Positions 16,968-29,395 of a DNA stretch of 64,000 nucleotides are shown here, one piece after another. This stretch comes from Streptomyces luteogriseus (GTDB lineage Bacteria; Actinomycetota; Actinomycetes; Streptomycetales; Streptomycetaceae): NCBI RefSeq assembly GCF_014205055.1, contig NZ_JACHMS010000001.1, positions 3,162,001 through 3,226,000 of the forward strand, written 5' to 3'. The position numbers and the translations under genes were made by a program. Below the pieces are notes generated by a model, which was not told the DNA's origin, made no database searches, and was given only the letters and a program-made list of their open reading frames with translations. Positions within the stretch are counted from its first letter, which is position 1. The number at the start of each line of letters is the position of its first letter.

Positions 16968-17616
16968 CGGCACGCGGCGGCTGACCGGACCGATTGTGGC
17001 GGCTGCCGCTCTGGCAGCCGTCCTCGGTTTTCCGCCCACGCCGTCGGGCCCGGCCGCGCCTCCGCCCGACTTCGCGGCAGAGCCGCTGGAACACGGGCCG
17101 GCGGCGGCCCCGACGACACCCCCGGACACGTCGGCCCCCGGCACGGCGCAGGACCCACCGCCCCGTCGCGTGCTCGCACCCCGCGCCGGCCTGGACGCCC
17201 GGATCAGCCCGGTGGGCGTGACGGCCCGAGGGGACATGAGCGTCCCCGGCGACCCGGCCGTGGCCGGCTGGTACCGCCACGGCCCCGCGCCGGGCAGTGC
17301 CCGGGGTTCGGCCGTCCTCGTCGGGCACGTCGACACCGACACCGGAGCCCTCGGCGAGTTCCTGGCGCTGTACGACATGCGGCGCGGCGACCGGATCGAG
17401 GTGCGCCGCGCGGGGGACGCGCCGGTGACCTACCGGGTCGTCTCCCGGCTCACCCTGCCGAAGGAGGACCTACCGCCCTCGGCATTCCGCCGCTCCGGCG
17501 CCCCGGTCCTCACCCTCATCACCTGCGCGCCCCCGTTCGTCCCCGAGCAGGGCGGCTACGCATCGAACCTCGTCGTCACGGCGGAACCCGTCGGGAGGAC
17601 GCAGTGGCCCACGTAG
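16960..17616 (+). CDS. Sortase (class E/F-like)
   Basis: A 218-residue transpeptidase with an N-terminal membrane anchor (about 9-24), a Pro/Ala-rich spacer to about residue 70 and a sortase beta-barrel. The catalytic His is H123 in VGHVDTDTG and the Cys is C189 in LTLITCAPP. The Arg expected about ten residues after the Cys is not obvious, because that stretch reads GGYASNLVV. It starts with GTG 16960, overlapping the DUF4397 gene, and ends overlapping the anti-sigma gene by 13 bases. This points to coupled expression with its presumed DUF4397 substrate under LitS control. Confidence 0.8.
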   Translation: MADGTRRLTGPIVAAAALAAVLGFPPTPSGPAAPPPDFAAEPLEHGPAAAPTTPPDTSAPGTAQDPPPRRVLAPRAGLDARISPVGVTARGDMSVPGDPAVAGWYRHGPAPGSARGSAVLVGHVDTDTGALGEFLALYDMRRGDRIEVRRAGDAPVTYRVVSRLTLPKEDLPPSAFRRSGAPVLTLITCAPPFVPEQGGYASNLVVTAEPVGRTQWPT

Positions 17617-17888
17617 AGTCCGCACACCTGGTGGAACTGGCGCTGAGCAACGCCACCCCGACCGACGCCGACGCCGAGGCGCTGCGCCACATCGAACACT
17701 GCACCCACTGCCGCGACGAACTCGCCATGCTGACCCGACTGGTGACGGCGGCACGCACCGCGGAGACGGTGGACCTGCCGACCCCGCCCCCCGAAGACGT
17801 CTGGCTCCGCATCACCCAGGAGGTCTCCCGCGAGACGGGCACACCCCCACCGCCGCACCACCCGTGGCACGACGACGAGCCCGGCTGA
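17604..17888 (+). CDS. litB: Zinc-binding anti-sigma factor
   Basis: A 94-residue protein with the ZAS signature H29-x3-C33-x2-C36 in a helical anti-sigma fold, followed by a Pro/His-rich tail and no membrane segment. It starts with GTG 17604 inside the sortase gene. As last gene of the litS operon it matches LitB, the putative anti-sigma factor of S. coelicolor, and would hold LitS inactive until an unknown signal. Being in the operon it restrains, it would give negative feedback. The name is by position and motif. Confidence 0.75.
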   Translation: MAHVESAHLVELALSNATPTDADAEALRHIEHCTHCRDELAMLTRLVTAARTAETVDLPTPPPEDVWLRITQEVSRETGTPPPPHHPWHDDEPG

Positions 17889-17924
17889 CAGCCCCCGCTC
17901 CCGCCCACCGCTCACAGCACGGGC

Positions 17925-17950
17925 GGGCCCGACCTGGAAAGGCCGGGCCC
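17925..17950. terminator. Bidirectional terminator between litB and ychF
   Basis: Stem GGGCCCG...CGGGCCC plus CCT/AGG across one mismatch, with a GGAA tetraloop, lies between two convergent stop codons. Confidence 0.75.
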
Positions 17951-17984
17951 CGTATGACCTGCGGGTATGGCGGTACAGCGTCCG

Positions 17985-19073
<1,089 letters not shown>

Positions 19074-19243
19074 GTTGCGACTTCCCGTGAGTGGAGGGGG
19101 CCAGGAGGCCAGGGGACCGGCCGATCCACCAGTCTACGGCGTGTCCGGAACCGCCCCGGCGACGTGTCGAACGCTTGGCCAAGCATCGGCCGACGGCGTG
19201 TCTGAAGGCCTATTCGGCATATTGAACGACCTAAGTTGGTGCG

Positions 19244-19840
19244 GTGGAGCAATACAGGACGCGATCTCCTCAGTACGGACCGCGACGGGACCGGCCCAGG
19301 CCGCCCCGGCAACCCGTGCCGTCGCAGGCGGGGCGGGGTGCGGGAGGCGAGCCCGTGCGCTCGGCCCGGCCGCCGGGGCCGCGGCGCCGCCCGCCGGTGC
19401 CGGTACGACGGCCCGCGCCCGCTCCGGCGCCCGCTTCGGGAGGGCCGCCGAACCCACGGCTGACCGGCCTGGGCAGCGGGCTGTTCTGCGCGGTGGTGAT
19501 GTTCCTGCTCGGCGCGCTCTGCTCGGCCCTGTTCGGGTCGTCCCTGACGGCGTACGGGGTGCTGTTCCTGCCGGTGAGTGTGCTGACCGCCCTCTGGGTG
19601 CGCCGGGGCGACCTGATGACCGCGCCCGTCGTGGTGCCGATCGCGTTCGCCGTGGGGCTGCTGCCGGTGGCCGACGGCGAGGGCGGCACCGGCGGCACGC
19701 TGATGGGCCTGGTGACGGCACTCGCCACGCAGGCCGGCTGGCTGTACGGAGGGACGCTCATCGCCGGGCTGATCGTGATCGTCCGGCGGATCCGGCTGGT
19801 GCACCGGCGGCGGACGGCCGGGGCCCGGCCGCCGGTCTGA
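19244..19840 (+). CDS. DUF6542-type membrane protein
   Basis: A 198-residue protein. The first 70 residues are an Arg/Pro-rich cytoplasmic segment without structure, followed by four hydrophobic helices (about 75-185) and a basic tail. The start GTG at 19244 is divergent from ychF. Its function is unknown. This gene commonly neighbours ychF in streptomycetes, which I state from general knowledge and not from a search. Confidence 0.7.
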   Translation: MEQYRTRSPQYGPRRDRPRPPRQPVPSQAGRGAGGEPVRSARPPGPRRRPPVPVRRPAPAPAPASGGPPNPRLTGLGSGLFCAVVMFLLGALCSALFGSSLTAYGVLFLPVSVLTALWVRRGDLMTAPVVVPIAFAVGLLPVADGEGGTGGTLMGLVTALATQAGWLYGGTLIAGLIVIVRRIRLVHRRRTAGARPPV

Positions 19841-19935
19841 CCTCTCGTTGTCCGAGGCGCCCGGCCCCCAGGTCGGCTCCCCGGAGCGGCCGCCCCAGGT
19901 CCCGTCCCCGGGGCGGGCGGCACGCACGGATACGG

Positions 19936-20682
19936 CTAGTGCCCGGCCGCCCGCATCGCCGCGCCCACGATCCCCGCGTTGTTCTGCAGCTGCGCCGGGA
20001 CGATCTCCGCCTTGATGCCCTCGATGGAGGGCAGGAACTTGTGGGACTTGCGGCTGACGCCGCCGCCGATGATGAACAGCTCCGGCGAGAACAGCATCTC
20101 GACATGGGCGAGGTACTTGCGCACGCGGTGCACCGCCCAGTGCTCCCACGTCATGTCGTGGTCCTCGCGGGCCTTGCTGGAGGCCCGCTTCTCCGCGTCG
20201 TGCCCGTCCAGCTCCAGGTGGCCCAGCTCGGTGTTGGGGACGAGCACGCCGTCGGCGAAGACCGCGCTGCCGATGCCCGTGCCGAAGGTCAGCAGGATCA
20301 CCGTGCCCCGGCGGCCGCGGCCCGCGCCGAAGTTCATCTCGGCGACGCCCGCCGCGTCCGCGTCGTTGACCACCGTCACCGGCAGTCCGCCCAGCCGCTC
20401 GCCGAGCAGCGCGCGGGCGTCGGTGTCGATCCAGCCGGCGTCGACGTTCGCCGCCGTGCGGATCGTGGCTCCGTCGGTGACCACGCCCGGGAAGGTGACC
20501 CCGATCGGGCCCGTCCAGCCGAAGTGGTCGACGACCTGCTTGACGCCGTCGGCCACCGCGTCGGGCGTGGCGGGGTGCGGGGTGAGGACCTTGTGGCGCT
20601 CCTGAGCCAGATCGCCCTTGTCCAGGTCCACCGGGGCACCCTTGATCCCGGATCCGCCGATGTCCACTCCGAAGATCTGCAT
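19936..20682 (-). CDS. ppgK: Polyphosphate glucokinase
   Basis: A 248-residue ROK-family kinase that phosphorylates glucose using polyphosphate (or ATP). The phosphate-binding motif is [20 protein letters not shown] at the N-terminus. The catalytic region has [10 protein letters not shown] and [12 protein letters not shown], and ELGHLELDG matches the conserved glucose-binding segment. It is downstream of and in line with ispH, but a terminator hairpin lies between them. Confidence 0.92.
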   Translation of the reverse strand: MQIFGVDIGGSGIKGAPVDLDKGDLAQERHKVLTPHPATPDAVADGVKQVVDHFGWTGPIGVTFPGVVTDGATIRTAANVDAGWIDTDARALLGERLGGLPVTVVNDADAAGVAEMNFGAGRGRRGTVILLTFGTGIGSAVFADGVLVPNTELGHLELDGHDAEKRASSKAREDHDMTWEHWAVHRVRKYLAHVEMLFSPELFIIGGGVSRKSHKFLPSIEGIKAEIVPAQLQNNAGIVGAAMRAAGH

Positions 20683-20713
20683 GGCCCTACGTTACGACGA
20701 ACGACTGACGGTC

Positions 20714-20744
20714 ACAGGCCGGACAGCGGTGCTGCCCGGCCTGT
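20714..20744 (-). terminator. Terminator downstream of ispH
   Basis: Arms ACAGGCCGG and CCGGCCTGT with an inner CAGC/GCTG pair, one mismatch and a 3-nt loop, placed just after the ispH stop and before ppgK. Confidence 0.65.
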
Positions 20745-20750
20745 CCGCGA

Positions 20751-21767
20751 TCACTCCCCGGAATGTTCACCGGTCCCGGCGCCGCCGCGCTCGGCGGCCA
20801 GGGTCGCGGCCTCCTCGCGCAGGTCGCGACGGAGCTCCTTGGGCAGGGAGAAGGTGATGGACTCCTCGGCCGCCTTGACGATCTCGACGTCCTCGAAACC
20901 GCGCTGGGACAGCCACTCCAGGACCTGCTCGACCAGGACCTCCGGGACGGAGGCGCCCGAGGTGACGCCGACCGTGGTCACGCCCTCCAGCCAGGCCTCG
21001 TCGATCTCGTCGGCGAAGTCCACGAGGTAGGCCTCGCGGGCACCGGCGATCTTGGCGACCTCCACGAGCCGCTTGGAGTTGGAGGAGTTGCGCGAGCCGA
21101 CGACGATGACCAGCTCCGACTCGGCGCCCATCTGCTTCACGGCCAGCTGGCGGTTCTGCGTGGCGTAGCAGATGTCGTCGCTGGGCGGGGAGATGAGCTG
21201 CGGGAACTTGTCCTTCAGGGCGTCGACGGTCTCCATGGTCTCGTCGACGGACAGCGTGGTCTGGGAGAGCCAGACGACCTTGGACGGGTCGCGGACCTCG
21301 ACCTTCGCCACATCGCCCGGGCCGTCGACGAGCTGGATGTGGTCGGGGGCCTCGCCGGAGGTGCCGATGACCTCCTCGTGACCCTCGTGGCCGATCAGGA
21401 GGATGTCGTAGTCCTCGCTCGCGAAACGGACGGCTTCCTTGTGGACCTTGGTGACGAGCGGGCAGGTGGCGTCGATGGTGGCGAGGCGGCCGCGCTCGGC
21501 CTCCTCGTGGACGACGGGGGCGACCCCGTGCGCCGAGAACATCACGATGTTGCCCGGGGGAACCTCCTCCGTACGCTCGACGAAGATCGCGCCCTTCTTC
21601 TCCAGGGTCTGCACGACGTACTTGTTGTGGACGATCTCATGCCGGACGTACACCGGAGCGCCGTACTGCTCCAGGGCTTTCTCGACGGCGATCACGGCGC
21701 GGTCCACACCCGCGCAGTAGCCACGGGGGGCGGCGAGCAGGACACGGCGGCCAGGCGAAGCAGACAT
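20751..21767 (-). CDS. ispH: 4-Hydroxy-3-methylbut-2-enyl diphosphate reductase
   Basis: About 338 residues. IspH (LytB) is the last enzyme of the MEP pathway and makes IPP and DMAPP, the precursors used by CrtE. It is an iron-sulfur enzyme, and the three cluster cysteines are seen in [16 protein letters not shown] and DDICYAT. The catalytic HGV and TSG-type motifs are also present. I chose ATG 21767 because GGGA lies just upstream. An in-frame ATG at 21776 would add three residues. Confidence 0.95.
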   Translation of the reverse strand: MSASPGRRVLLAAPRGYCAGVDRAVIAVEKALEQYGAPVYVRHEIVHNKYVVQTLEKKGAIFVERTEEVPPGNIVMFSAHGVAPVVHEEAERGRLATIDATCPLVTKVHKEAVRFASEDYDILLIGHEGHEEVIGTSGEAPDHIQLVDGPGDVAKVEVRDPSKVVWLSQTTLSVDETMETVDALKDKFPQLISPPSDDICYATQNRQLAVKQMGAESELVIVVGSRNSSNSKRLVEVAKIAGAREAYLVDFADEIDEAWLEGVTTVGVTSGASVPEVLVEQVLEWLSQRGFEDVEIVKAAEESITFSLPKELRRDLREEAATLAAERGGAGTGEHSGE

Positions 21768-21878
21768 GCGTCCCATCGTAAGGCCGCGTACGGCGGGTCA
21801 AAGATCGCGTCCGTGCGGAGTCCCCGGGAAGACTGACATGGGGCGGCGCGAGTGACGTACAGCGGGAGCGGAGGCGCG

Positions 21879-22106
21879 ATGTCCGAGACCGGCCCGCAGG
21901 CCCGTACGGCCGAGGGGGAGCCCGCGCTGCGGCGCGGTCTCGGCATCTGGTGGCGCCATGTGCTGGCACCGGTGGCGGGAGCGGCGATCACGATCGCCGT
22001 GATCGTGGAGGCGTCGGGAACCGCCCAGGTGGTGGGTGCGATGTGGCTGGCGGTGGGGTTGGCGGTGCTGGCGGTGCAGGGGAGCCGGCGGGCGGTGCCC
22101 TCGTGA
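21879..22106 (+). CDS. Small two-helix membrane protein
   Basis: A 75-residue protein with a polar N-terminus and two hydrophobic helices (about 27-44 and 48-65), probably DUF3017-like. The ATG at 21879 follows GGAGG with a short spacer. An in-frame GTG at 21852 is less well supported. It lies between ispH (divergent) and xseA (same strand). Function unknown. Confidence 0.65.
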   Translation: MSETGPQARTAEGEPALRRGLGIWWRHVLAPVAGAAITIAVIVEASGTAQVVGAMWLAVGLAVLAVQGSRRAVPS

Positions 22107-22167
22107 CGGGGCGGTGTTCGCAGGGCGGCTGAGCCGGGTTGTCGGTGCGGCCCACTACCCTCGCGGC

Positions 22168-23376
22168 ATGGCTGTGAACACGACTCCGGAAGCACCGCTG
22201 CCCGTCGGCGAGGTGTCGCGGCTCATCGGGGGCTGGATCGACCGGCTGGGGGCGGTGTGGGTCGAGGGTCAGATCACGCAGTTGTCGCGGCGGCCGGGCG
22301 CGGGCGTGGTGTTCCTGACGCTGCGGGACCCGTCGTACGACATCTCCGTCGGCGTCACCTGCTACCGGCAGGTGTTCGACGCCGTCGCGGACGTGGTGAG
22401 CGAGGGCGCCCGGGTCGTCGTCCTCGCGAAGCCCGAGTGGTACGCCCCGCGCGGCCAGCTGTCGCTGCGGGCCGCCGAGATACGGCCCGTCGGGGTCGGT
22501 GAGCTGCTCGCGCGCCTGGAGCAGCTGAAGAAGGCCCTCGCGCGGGAGGGCCTGTTCGCGCCGGAGCGCAAGAAGCCGCTGCCGTTCCTGCCGCAGCTGG
22601 TCGGGCTGGTCTGCGGCCGGGCCTCGGCCGCCGAGCGGGACGTCCTGGAGAACGCCCGGCACCGCTGGCCCGCCGTCCGCTTCGAGGTGCGCAACGTCGC
22701 CGTGCAGGGTGTGCACGCCGTGTCGCAGGTCGTGCAGGCCGTGAAGGAGCTCGACGCGATCGACGACGTGGACGTGATCATCGTCGCCCGGGGCGGTGGC
22801 AGCGTGGAGGACCTGCTGCCGTTCTCCGACGAGCAGCTGATCCGGACGGTCGCGCAGTGCCGTACGCCCGTGGTGTCCGCCATCGGGCACGAGCCGGACA
22901 ACCCGCTGCTGGACCAGGTCGCCGACCTGCGCGCCTCCACTCCGACCGACGCGGCCAAGAAGGTGGTGCCGGACGTCGGCGAGGAGTACGAGCGGGTGCG
23001 GCTGCTGCGGGACCGGGCGCGGCGGTGTGTGGCGGCGCTGGTGGAGCGGGAGGAGCGCGGGCTGGCGCACGCGCTCGCGCGGCCGTCGATAGAGGATCCG
23101 CACCGGATGATCGACGTGCGCGCCGACCAGGTGGCGGACCTGCTCGACCGGGGCCGGCGCTGTCTGCGGCACCAGCTCGACCGCGCCGACTCGGAGCTGA
23201 CGCACACGCACGCGCGCGTGGTGGCCCTCTCCCCCGCCGCGACCCTGAAGCGCGGGTACGCCGTGCTGCAGAAGGCGGACGGGCACGCGGTCCGCGATCC
23301 CGGCGAGGTGGAGGCCGGCGAGGCCCTGCGCGCGCGGGTCTCCGAGGGTGAGTTCTCCGTACGAGTGGACACATAG
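22168..23376 (+). CDS. xseA: Exodeoxyribonuclease VII large subunit
   Basis: A 402-residue protein with an N-terminal OB-fold (about 10-115, including [13 protein letters not shown] and SVGVTCYR) and the ExoVII catalytic domain, whose [15 protein letters not shown] and [20 protein letters not shown] motifs are intact. A coiled C-terminal part ends in the usual LKRGYAVL segment. With XseB it forms ExoVII, which degrades single-stranded DNA. xseB starts nine bases after its stop. Confidence 0.95.
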   Translation: MAVNTTPEAPLPVGEVSRLIGGWIDRLGAVWVEGQITQLSRRPGAGVVFLTLRDPSYDISVGVTCYRQVFDAVADVVSEGARVVVLAKPEWYAPRGQLSLRAAEIRPVGVGELLARLEQLKKALAREGLFAPERKKPLPFLPQLVGLVCGRASAAERDVLENARHRWPAVRFEVRNVAVQGVHAVSQVVQAVKELDAIDDVDVIIVARGGGSVEDLLPFSDEQLIRTVAQCRTPVVSAIGHEPDNPLLDQVADLRASTPTDAAKKVVPDVGEEYERVRLLRDRARRCVAALVEREERGLAHALARPSIEDPHRMIDVRADQVADLLDRGRRCLRHQLDRADSELTHTHARVVALSPAATLKRGYAVLQKADGHAVRDPGEVEAGEALRARVSEGEFSVRVDT

Positions 23377-23385
23377 GGTGGGTGG

Positions 23386-23631
23386 ATGACCAGCGAGGTT
23401 GATGAGACACCGGGCGCCGGCGAGGCGCTCGGCTACGAGCAGGCGCGGGACGAGCTGATCGAGGTCGTCCGGCGCCTGGAGGCGGGCGGTACGACGCTGG
23501 AGGAGTCCCTCGCGCTCTGGGAGCGCGGGGAGGAGCTGGCCAAGGTGTGCCGGCGCTGGCTGGACGGGGCCCGGGCGCGGTTGAACGCGGCGCTGGCGGA
23601 GGAGGCCGCGGAGGACGAGGGCGCGGAGTAA
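23386..23631 (+). CDS. xseB: Exodeoxyribonuclease VII small subunit
   Basis: An 81-residue helical protein with the family core [20 protein letters not shown] and [12 protein letters not shown]. Its size and its place directly after xseA are normal. The acidic C-terminal tail ([10 protein letters not shown]) is typical of actinobacterial members. Confidence 0.93.
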   Translation: MTSEVDETPGAGEALGYEQARDELIEVVRRLEAGGTTLEESLALWERGEELAKVCRRWLDGARARLNAALAEEAAEDEGAE

Positions 23632-23757
23632 CCGGGACCGTTCGGTTCGGGGTGGCATACGACACCCCCCACATTGATTGAACATTGAACTTCATTCACG
23701 GTACGGTCGGAGACGTCAGCCGATCTTCCGGACCGACCGTCGCGAGAAAGTGCCTTC

Positions 23758-24348
23758 ATGTCCCTCGTTCTTGACCCCGCCGCCCAGGACCTGCTGTTCC
23801 GCGAGGCCCGATCCGCCAACACCTTCACCGACGAGCCGGTGACCGACGAGCAGGTGCAGGCGATCTACGACCTGGTCAAGTACGGTCCGACCGCCTTCAA
23901 CCAGACCCCGCTGCGCATCACCCTGGTCCGCTCCCCCGAGGCCCGCGAGCGCCTGGTGGCGCACATGGCCGAGGGCAACCGGCCCAAGACGGCGAGCGCC
24001 CCGCTGGTGGCGATCCTCTCCGCGGACAACGAGTTCCACGAGGAGCTGCCGCACCTGTTCCCGGCCGCCCCGCAGATCAAGGACGTCTTCTTCACCGAGC
24101 GCCCGGTCCGCGAGAACGCCGCCGCGCTGAACGCCGCCCTCCAGGCCGCGTACTTCATCGTCGGTGTCCGTGCCGCCGGTCTCGCCGCCGGCCCGATGAC
24201 AGGCTTCGACTTCGAGGGCGTCCGCAAGGAGTTCCTGGACGACGACCACACCCCGCTGATGGTCGTCAACATCGGCCGCCCCGGCCCGGACGCCTGGTAC
24301 CCGCGCTCCCCGCGCCTGGAGTTCGACCAGGTCGTCACGACCGTCTGA
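23758..24348 (+). CDS. Nitroreductase-family malonic semialdehyde reductase (RutE-like)
   Basis: A 196-residue flavin oxidoreductase of the RutE/HadB subgroup. Landmarks are RSANTFTDEPV near the N-terminus, the YGPTAFNQTPLR segment, and the C-terminal GPMTGFDFEGVRKEF. RutE-type enzymes reduce malonic semialdehyde, but no other rut genes are nearby, so the physiological substrate is uncertain. Upstream, at about 23670-23700, is an AT-rich island with TTGAAC-type repeats, likely promoter or operator. Confidence 0.8.
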   Translation: MSLVLDPAAQDLLFREARSANTFTDEPVTDEQVQAIYDLVKYGPTAFNQTPLRITLVRSPEARERLVAHMAEGNRPKTASAPLVAILSADNEFHEELPHLFPAAPQIKDVFFTERPVRENAAALNAALQAAYFIVGVRAAGLAAGPMTGFDFEGVRKEFLDDDHTPLMVVNIGRPGPDAWYPRSPRLEFDQVVTTV

Positions 24349-24357
24349 CCGACGCGC

Positions 24358-24401
24358 GTACGACGAAGGCCCCCGGCGTCCGCCGGGGGCCTTCGTCGTA
24401 C
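24358..24401. terminator. Very strong bidirectional terminator
   Basis: A perfect 21-bp inverted repeat, arms 24358-24378 and 24381-24401, between convergent stop codons of the nitroreductase and DUF4245 genes. Confidence 0.9.
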
Positions 24402-24403
24402 GA

Positions 24404-24928
24404 CTACTTCGTCTGCAGCGCCTCGGCCATCTTCGTCAGCTGGGCGAAGGACGCGGTGCCCGTCACGACCGTCGTCGAGCCCTTGGTGCCCTCGAGGACC
24501 AGCGCGTCGTACCGGCCGCCCTCGTAACGGGTCCAGGTGCCGTCGCCGATCTTCTCGGTCCTCCCGGTCTCCCGAGCGCCCTGGGTCGCCTCGTCGAGGA
24601 AGACGGGGCGCCGCTGAGTGGACTGCTCGACCGCCACGTACTCCCCCTCGGGATCGTGGAAGCCGAGGTGCCAGGCGTCGAACCTGTCGCCCTGGAAGCG
24701 GACGGAGGTGGCCTTCCATGTGCCGGGCAGACCCTGGGGGGCGGCCACGGGGTAGGAGGCCGCGCGGCGTGCCGTGAGCAGCTCGACCCGGTAGTCGACG
24801 GCCTTCACGTCGGGCGCGCTGTCGTCGTGCGGGATGAAGAGGTACACGAAGCCCGCTACGAGGACGATGACTCCCATGGAGAGGATCATGTCCCGCGCCG
24901 TCTTCTGCTTGCCGTTCTTGCCTGCCAC
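24404..24928 (-). CDS. DUF4245 membrane-anchored protein
   Basis: A 174-residue protein with a short basic N-terminus, one membrane helix (about 15-32) and an extracytoplasmic alpha/beta domain. It matches the DUF4245 family in layout ([18 protein letters not shown] and [17 protein letters not shown]). The family is typical of actinobacteria, and its function is unknown. It is divergent from glpX, a common neighbour. Confidence 0.8.
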   Translation of the reverse strand: MAGKNGKQKTARDMILSMGVIVLVAGFVYLFIPHDDSAPDVKAVDYRVELLTARRAASYPVAAPQGLPGTWKATSVRFQGDRFDAWHLGFHDPEGEYVAVEQSTQRRPVFLDEATQGARETGRTEKIGDGTWTRYEGGRYDALVLEGTKGSTTVVTGTASFAQLTKMAEALQTK

Positions 24929-25056
24929 GCCCCCTATCGTCGCAGGTCCCTGCCGCGCTCATCCGTGGGGGCCCCTGCTCATTTTGTGGGCTCGGCGATA
25001 GAGTCGGGCGAAGAACACCCTCATCCGGCCGTCGTCGTACAGAAAGGTGCGCTCCG

Positions 25057-26091
25057 ATGACCGAGCATCATCACTTGCCGTCCGAACTCGATGTGCCCTC
25101 CGAGGCCCCCGACCGCAACCTCGCCCTGGAGCTCGTCCGGGTCACCGAGGCGGCGGCGATGGCCGCGGGCCGTTGGGTCGGGCGGGGTGACAAGAACGGC
25201 GCCGACGGTGCCGCGGTGCGCGCCATGCGCACCCTCGTCTCCACCGTCTCGATGAACGGCGTCGTCGTCATCGGCGAGGGCGAGAAGGACGAAGCCCCGA
25301 TGCTGTTCAACGGGGAGCGCGTGGGCGACGGCACCGGGCCCGAATGCGACATCGCCGTCGACCCGATCGACGGCACCACGCTGACCGCGAAGGGCATGAC
25401 GAACGCGATCGCGGTGCTGGCCGCCGCCGAGCGCGGGTCGATGTTCGACCCGTCCGCCGTCTTCTACATGGACAAGCTCGTCACCGGGCCCGAGGCGGCC
25501 GACTTCGTCGACATCAACGCCCCGGTGTCGGTGAACATCCGCCGGGTCGCCAAGGCGAAGCGGTCCGCGCCGGAGGACGTGACGGTGGTGATCCTCGACC
25601 GGCCGCGGCACGAGGGCATCATCAAGGAGATCCGGGAGACCGGGGCGCGCATCAGGCTGATCTCCGACGGCGACGTGGCCGGCTCGATCCTGGCGCTGCG
25701 CGAGGGCACGGGCGTCGACCTGCTGCTCGGTATCGGCGGTACGCCGGAGGGCATCATCTCGGCCTGTGCGGTGAAGTGCCTGGGCGGCACGATCCAGGGC
25801 AAGCTGTGGCCCAAGGACGACGAGGAGCGGCAGCGGGCGATCGACGCGGGGCACGACCTCGACCGCGTGCTGACGACCGAGGACCTCGTCACCGGGGAGA
25901 ACGTGTTCTTCGTGGCCACGGGCATCACCGACGGGGAGCTGCTGCGGGGGGTTCGCTACCGGGCGGAGACCGCCACGACCGACTCGATCGTGATGCGGTC
26001 CCGGTCGGGCACGGTCCGCCGGATCTCGTCCGAGCACCGGCTGAGCAAGCTGCGTGCCTACAGCGCGATCGACTTCGACAAGGGCAAGTAG
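25057..26091 (+). CDS. glpX: Class II fructose-1,6-bisphosphatase
   Basis: A 344-residue GlpX-family phosphatase of gluconeogenesis. The metal-binding motifs are [12 protein letters not shown] and [14 protein letters not shown]. The phosphate/sugar region includes [19 protein letters not shown] and [15 protein letters not shown]. GlpX is the usual FBPase in streptomycetes. The start is ATG 25057, and a hairpin terminator follows. Confidence 0.95.
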   Translation: MTEHHHLPSELDVPSEAPDRNLALELVRVTEAAAMAAGRWVGRGDKNGADGAAVRAMRTLVSTVSMNGVVVIGEGEKDEAPMLFNGERVGDGTGPECDIAVDPIDGTTLTAKGMTNAIAVLAAAERGSMFDPSAVFYMDKLVTGPEAADFVDINAPVSVNIRRVAKAKRSAPEDVTVVILDRPRHEGIIKEIRETGARIRLISDGDVAGSILALREGTGVDLLLGIGGTPEGIISACAVKCLGGTIQGKLWPKDDEERQRAIDAGHDLDRVLTTEDLVTGENVFFVATGITDGELLRGVRYRAETATTDSIVMRSRSGTVRRISSEHRLSKLRAYSAIDFDKGK

Positions 26092-26138
26092 CCCCGGGGC
26101 GAAGCGGGCCGGCACGGGAGCGGAGCGCCGGCACCACG

Positions 26139-26172
26139 AAAGGGCGTCCCCGGTGCGGTGGGGACGCCCTTT
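26139..26172. terminator. Terminator downstream of glpX
   Basis: Perfect 13-bp arms AAAGGGCGTCCCC and GGGGACGCCCTTT with an 8-nt loop, and TTT at the end of the right arm. Confidence 0.85.
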
Positions 26173-26257
26173 GTCGTCACGCTCGTCTCGTGTGCTCGTG
26201 TTCTGGTGTTCGTCTTGCGGTGTTCGTCGTGTGGTGCTCGTTCGTGGCGCTGGGCCG

Positions 26258-26635
26258 TCAGCCCGCCGCCGCTATCTGGTTCGCCGGGCGAGCCGTCTTC
26301 TTCAGCTCCATGTCGCGGCGGCGGCGCCGGGCCAGGACCACGCGGCGCTCGGCGGCGGTGAGGCCGCCCCAGACGCCGTAGGGCTCGGGCTGGAGCAGGG
26401 CGTGTTCGCGGCACTCGACCATCACGGGGCAGCGGGCGCAGACCCGTTTCGCCGCTTCCTCCCGGGACAGCCTCGCGGCGGTCGGCTCCTTGGAGGGGGC
26501 GAAGAACAGGCCTGCCTCGTCACGCCGGCACACCGCCTCGGTGTGCCACGGGGCGTCTTGGTCCCTGTCTCGCGCTGGCACCCGCGGGGCCGGAACGGCA
26601 GCTACCTGCACGGACGAATGCGGCGGTTGCAGCAC
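26258..26635 (-). CDS. WhiB-family iron-sulfur transcription regulator
   Basis: A 125-residue protein with the four-cysteine WhiB core: one Cys in AVCRRDEAGLFF, then C-x2-C-x5-C in VCARCPVMVEC. The GVWGGLT turn and a basic C-terminal tail (RRVVLARRRRRDMELKK) follow. WhiB proteins bind a 4Fe-4S cluster and act with the main sigma factor. It starts with GTG 26635 after AGGAG. The corresponding locus in S. coelicolor holds one of the wbl genes, possibly wblI, but I am not sure of the letter. Confidence 0.88.
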   Translation of the reverse strand: MLQPPHSSVQVAAVPAPRVPARDRDQDAPWHTEAVCRRDEAGLFFAPSKEPTAARLSREEAAKRVCARCPVMVECREHALLQPEPYGVWGGLTAAERRVVLARRRRRDMELKKTARPANQIAAAG

Positions 26636-26749
26636 GGTCTACTCCTGACGACGGCTTCGCGAGCGAGAGACGATGCAGCAAGGCCTACCCGCTGTACGCG
26701 CGCCTATGCACTGAGTTCCGAACCGCCGGATTCGGGGGATTCGCGACTG

Positions 26750-27448
26750 TCAATGCCCCAGGTGTTTGCGCAAACTCCTGTCGACCTTGCGATGCACCCG
26801 GTCCAGGATGTCCGCCACGACCTTGCCCCGCTTCGGCCGCGCCTCGACGCTGCCGAGGACGGCCCAGCCGTCGACGTAGACGATGGGGGCCTGCGGTTCG
26901 CCCGAGTCGAGGGTGGCCACCTCGAAGCTGCCGAGGACGCCGCCGCCCGTGCCGCGCAGCGACACGTTCTCCGGGACGCGGATGTCGACGCTGCCGAAGA
27001 TCGCGAAGGACTTGACGACGACCTGCTGGTGGTCGAAGAGGGCCTCGCTGAGGTCTATCTCGACACTGCCGAAGATCGCGTAAGCGTGGATCCGGCGTCC
27101 CGCGCGCCAGCGGCCCTTGCGGACGGCGCTGCTGAAGACCGCGACCACGTTGTCGTCCGCGTCGATCGGGATGGCGCCGGCCGTGGGGCGCAGGGGGGCC
27201 GGGGCGTGGGCGGGGCCGGGGCCCTGGTGGTGGGCCGCGGGCAGATCCCGGATGAAGACCTCCAGTTCGCCGACGGTCTTGGCGCGCAGCACCCCCTCGA
27301 CGCGCTCGGCGTGCTCATCCGCGGTGAGGCGGCCCTCGGCCAGGGCGTCGTGCAGGATGTCGGCGATGCGGTCGCGCTCGGCGTCGGAGGCGCGGAGCTC
27401 GGAGCCGGCGGGCTCCTGCTTCTGAAGGTCGTGCTTCTGAAGGTCCAC
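26750..27448 (-). CDS. DUF1707 / LiaF-like C-terminal domain protein
   Basis: About 232 residues from GTG 27448. The DUF1707 segment (about 14-66, LRASDAERDRIADILHDALAEG) is an actinobacterial module with the phrase GRLTADEHAERVEGVL. The C-terminal part has the repeated beta-strand phrases YAIFGSVEID, FAIFGSVDIRVPE and WAVLGSVEARPK of the cell-wall-active-antibiotic-response (LiaF/DUF2154) fold. No membrane helix is visible. Function unknown. It is divergent from the class I fumarase. The start is uncertain, since GTG 27484 is also open. Confidence 0.72.
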   Translation of the reverse strand: MDLQKHDLQKQEPAGSELRASDAERDRIADILHDALAEGRLTADEHAERVEGVLRAKTVGELEVFIRDLPAAHHQGPGPAHAPAPLRPTAGAIPIDADDNVVAVFSSAVRKGRWRAGRRIHAYAIFGSVEIDLSEALFDHQQVVVKSFAIFGSVDIRVPENVSLRGTGGGVLGSFEVATLDSGEPQAPIVYVDGWAVLGSVEARPKRGKVVADILDRVHRKVDRSLRKHLGH

Positions 27449-27614
27449 GGCTGCAGCGTACCGAAACACGATAGATCGCGACACCCCTGGTTCGCGGCCG
27501 AGTGTGACGAACTGAGCCTTACCTCACAAGCTCGCCGTCAGCGGCAGGTTCTACGCTGGTTGGCGCCCGCCAATGGAGGCGGGCCGCCGTCCGTCGAGTG
27601 AGGAATGGGCTGAG

Positions 27615-29285
<1,671 letters not shown>

Positions 29286-29292
29286 TGCCCCG

Positions 29293-29331
29293 GGGGCGGC
29301 GGGAGAGGGATTCTCCCCTCCCGGCCGCCCC
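29293..29331. terminator. Terminator downstream of class I fumarase
   Basis: GGGGCGGC-GGGAG pairs with CTCCC-GCCGCCCC with one bulged base and a 12-nt loop. Confidence 0.6.
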
Positions 29332-29395
29332 TGCCCGTCTCATCTCCACCGGCCGCTGAAGGGCCTCGCCCTCGAACGGCACGGGCCGGGTGACA

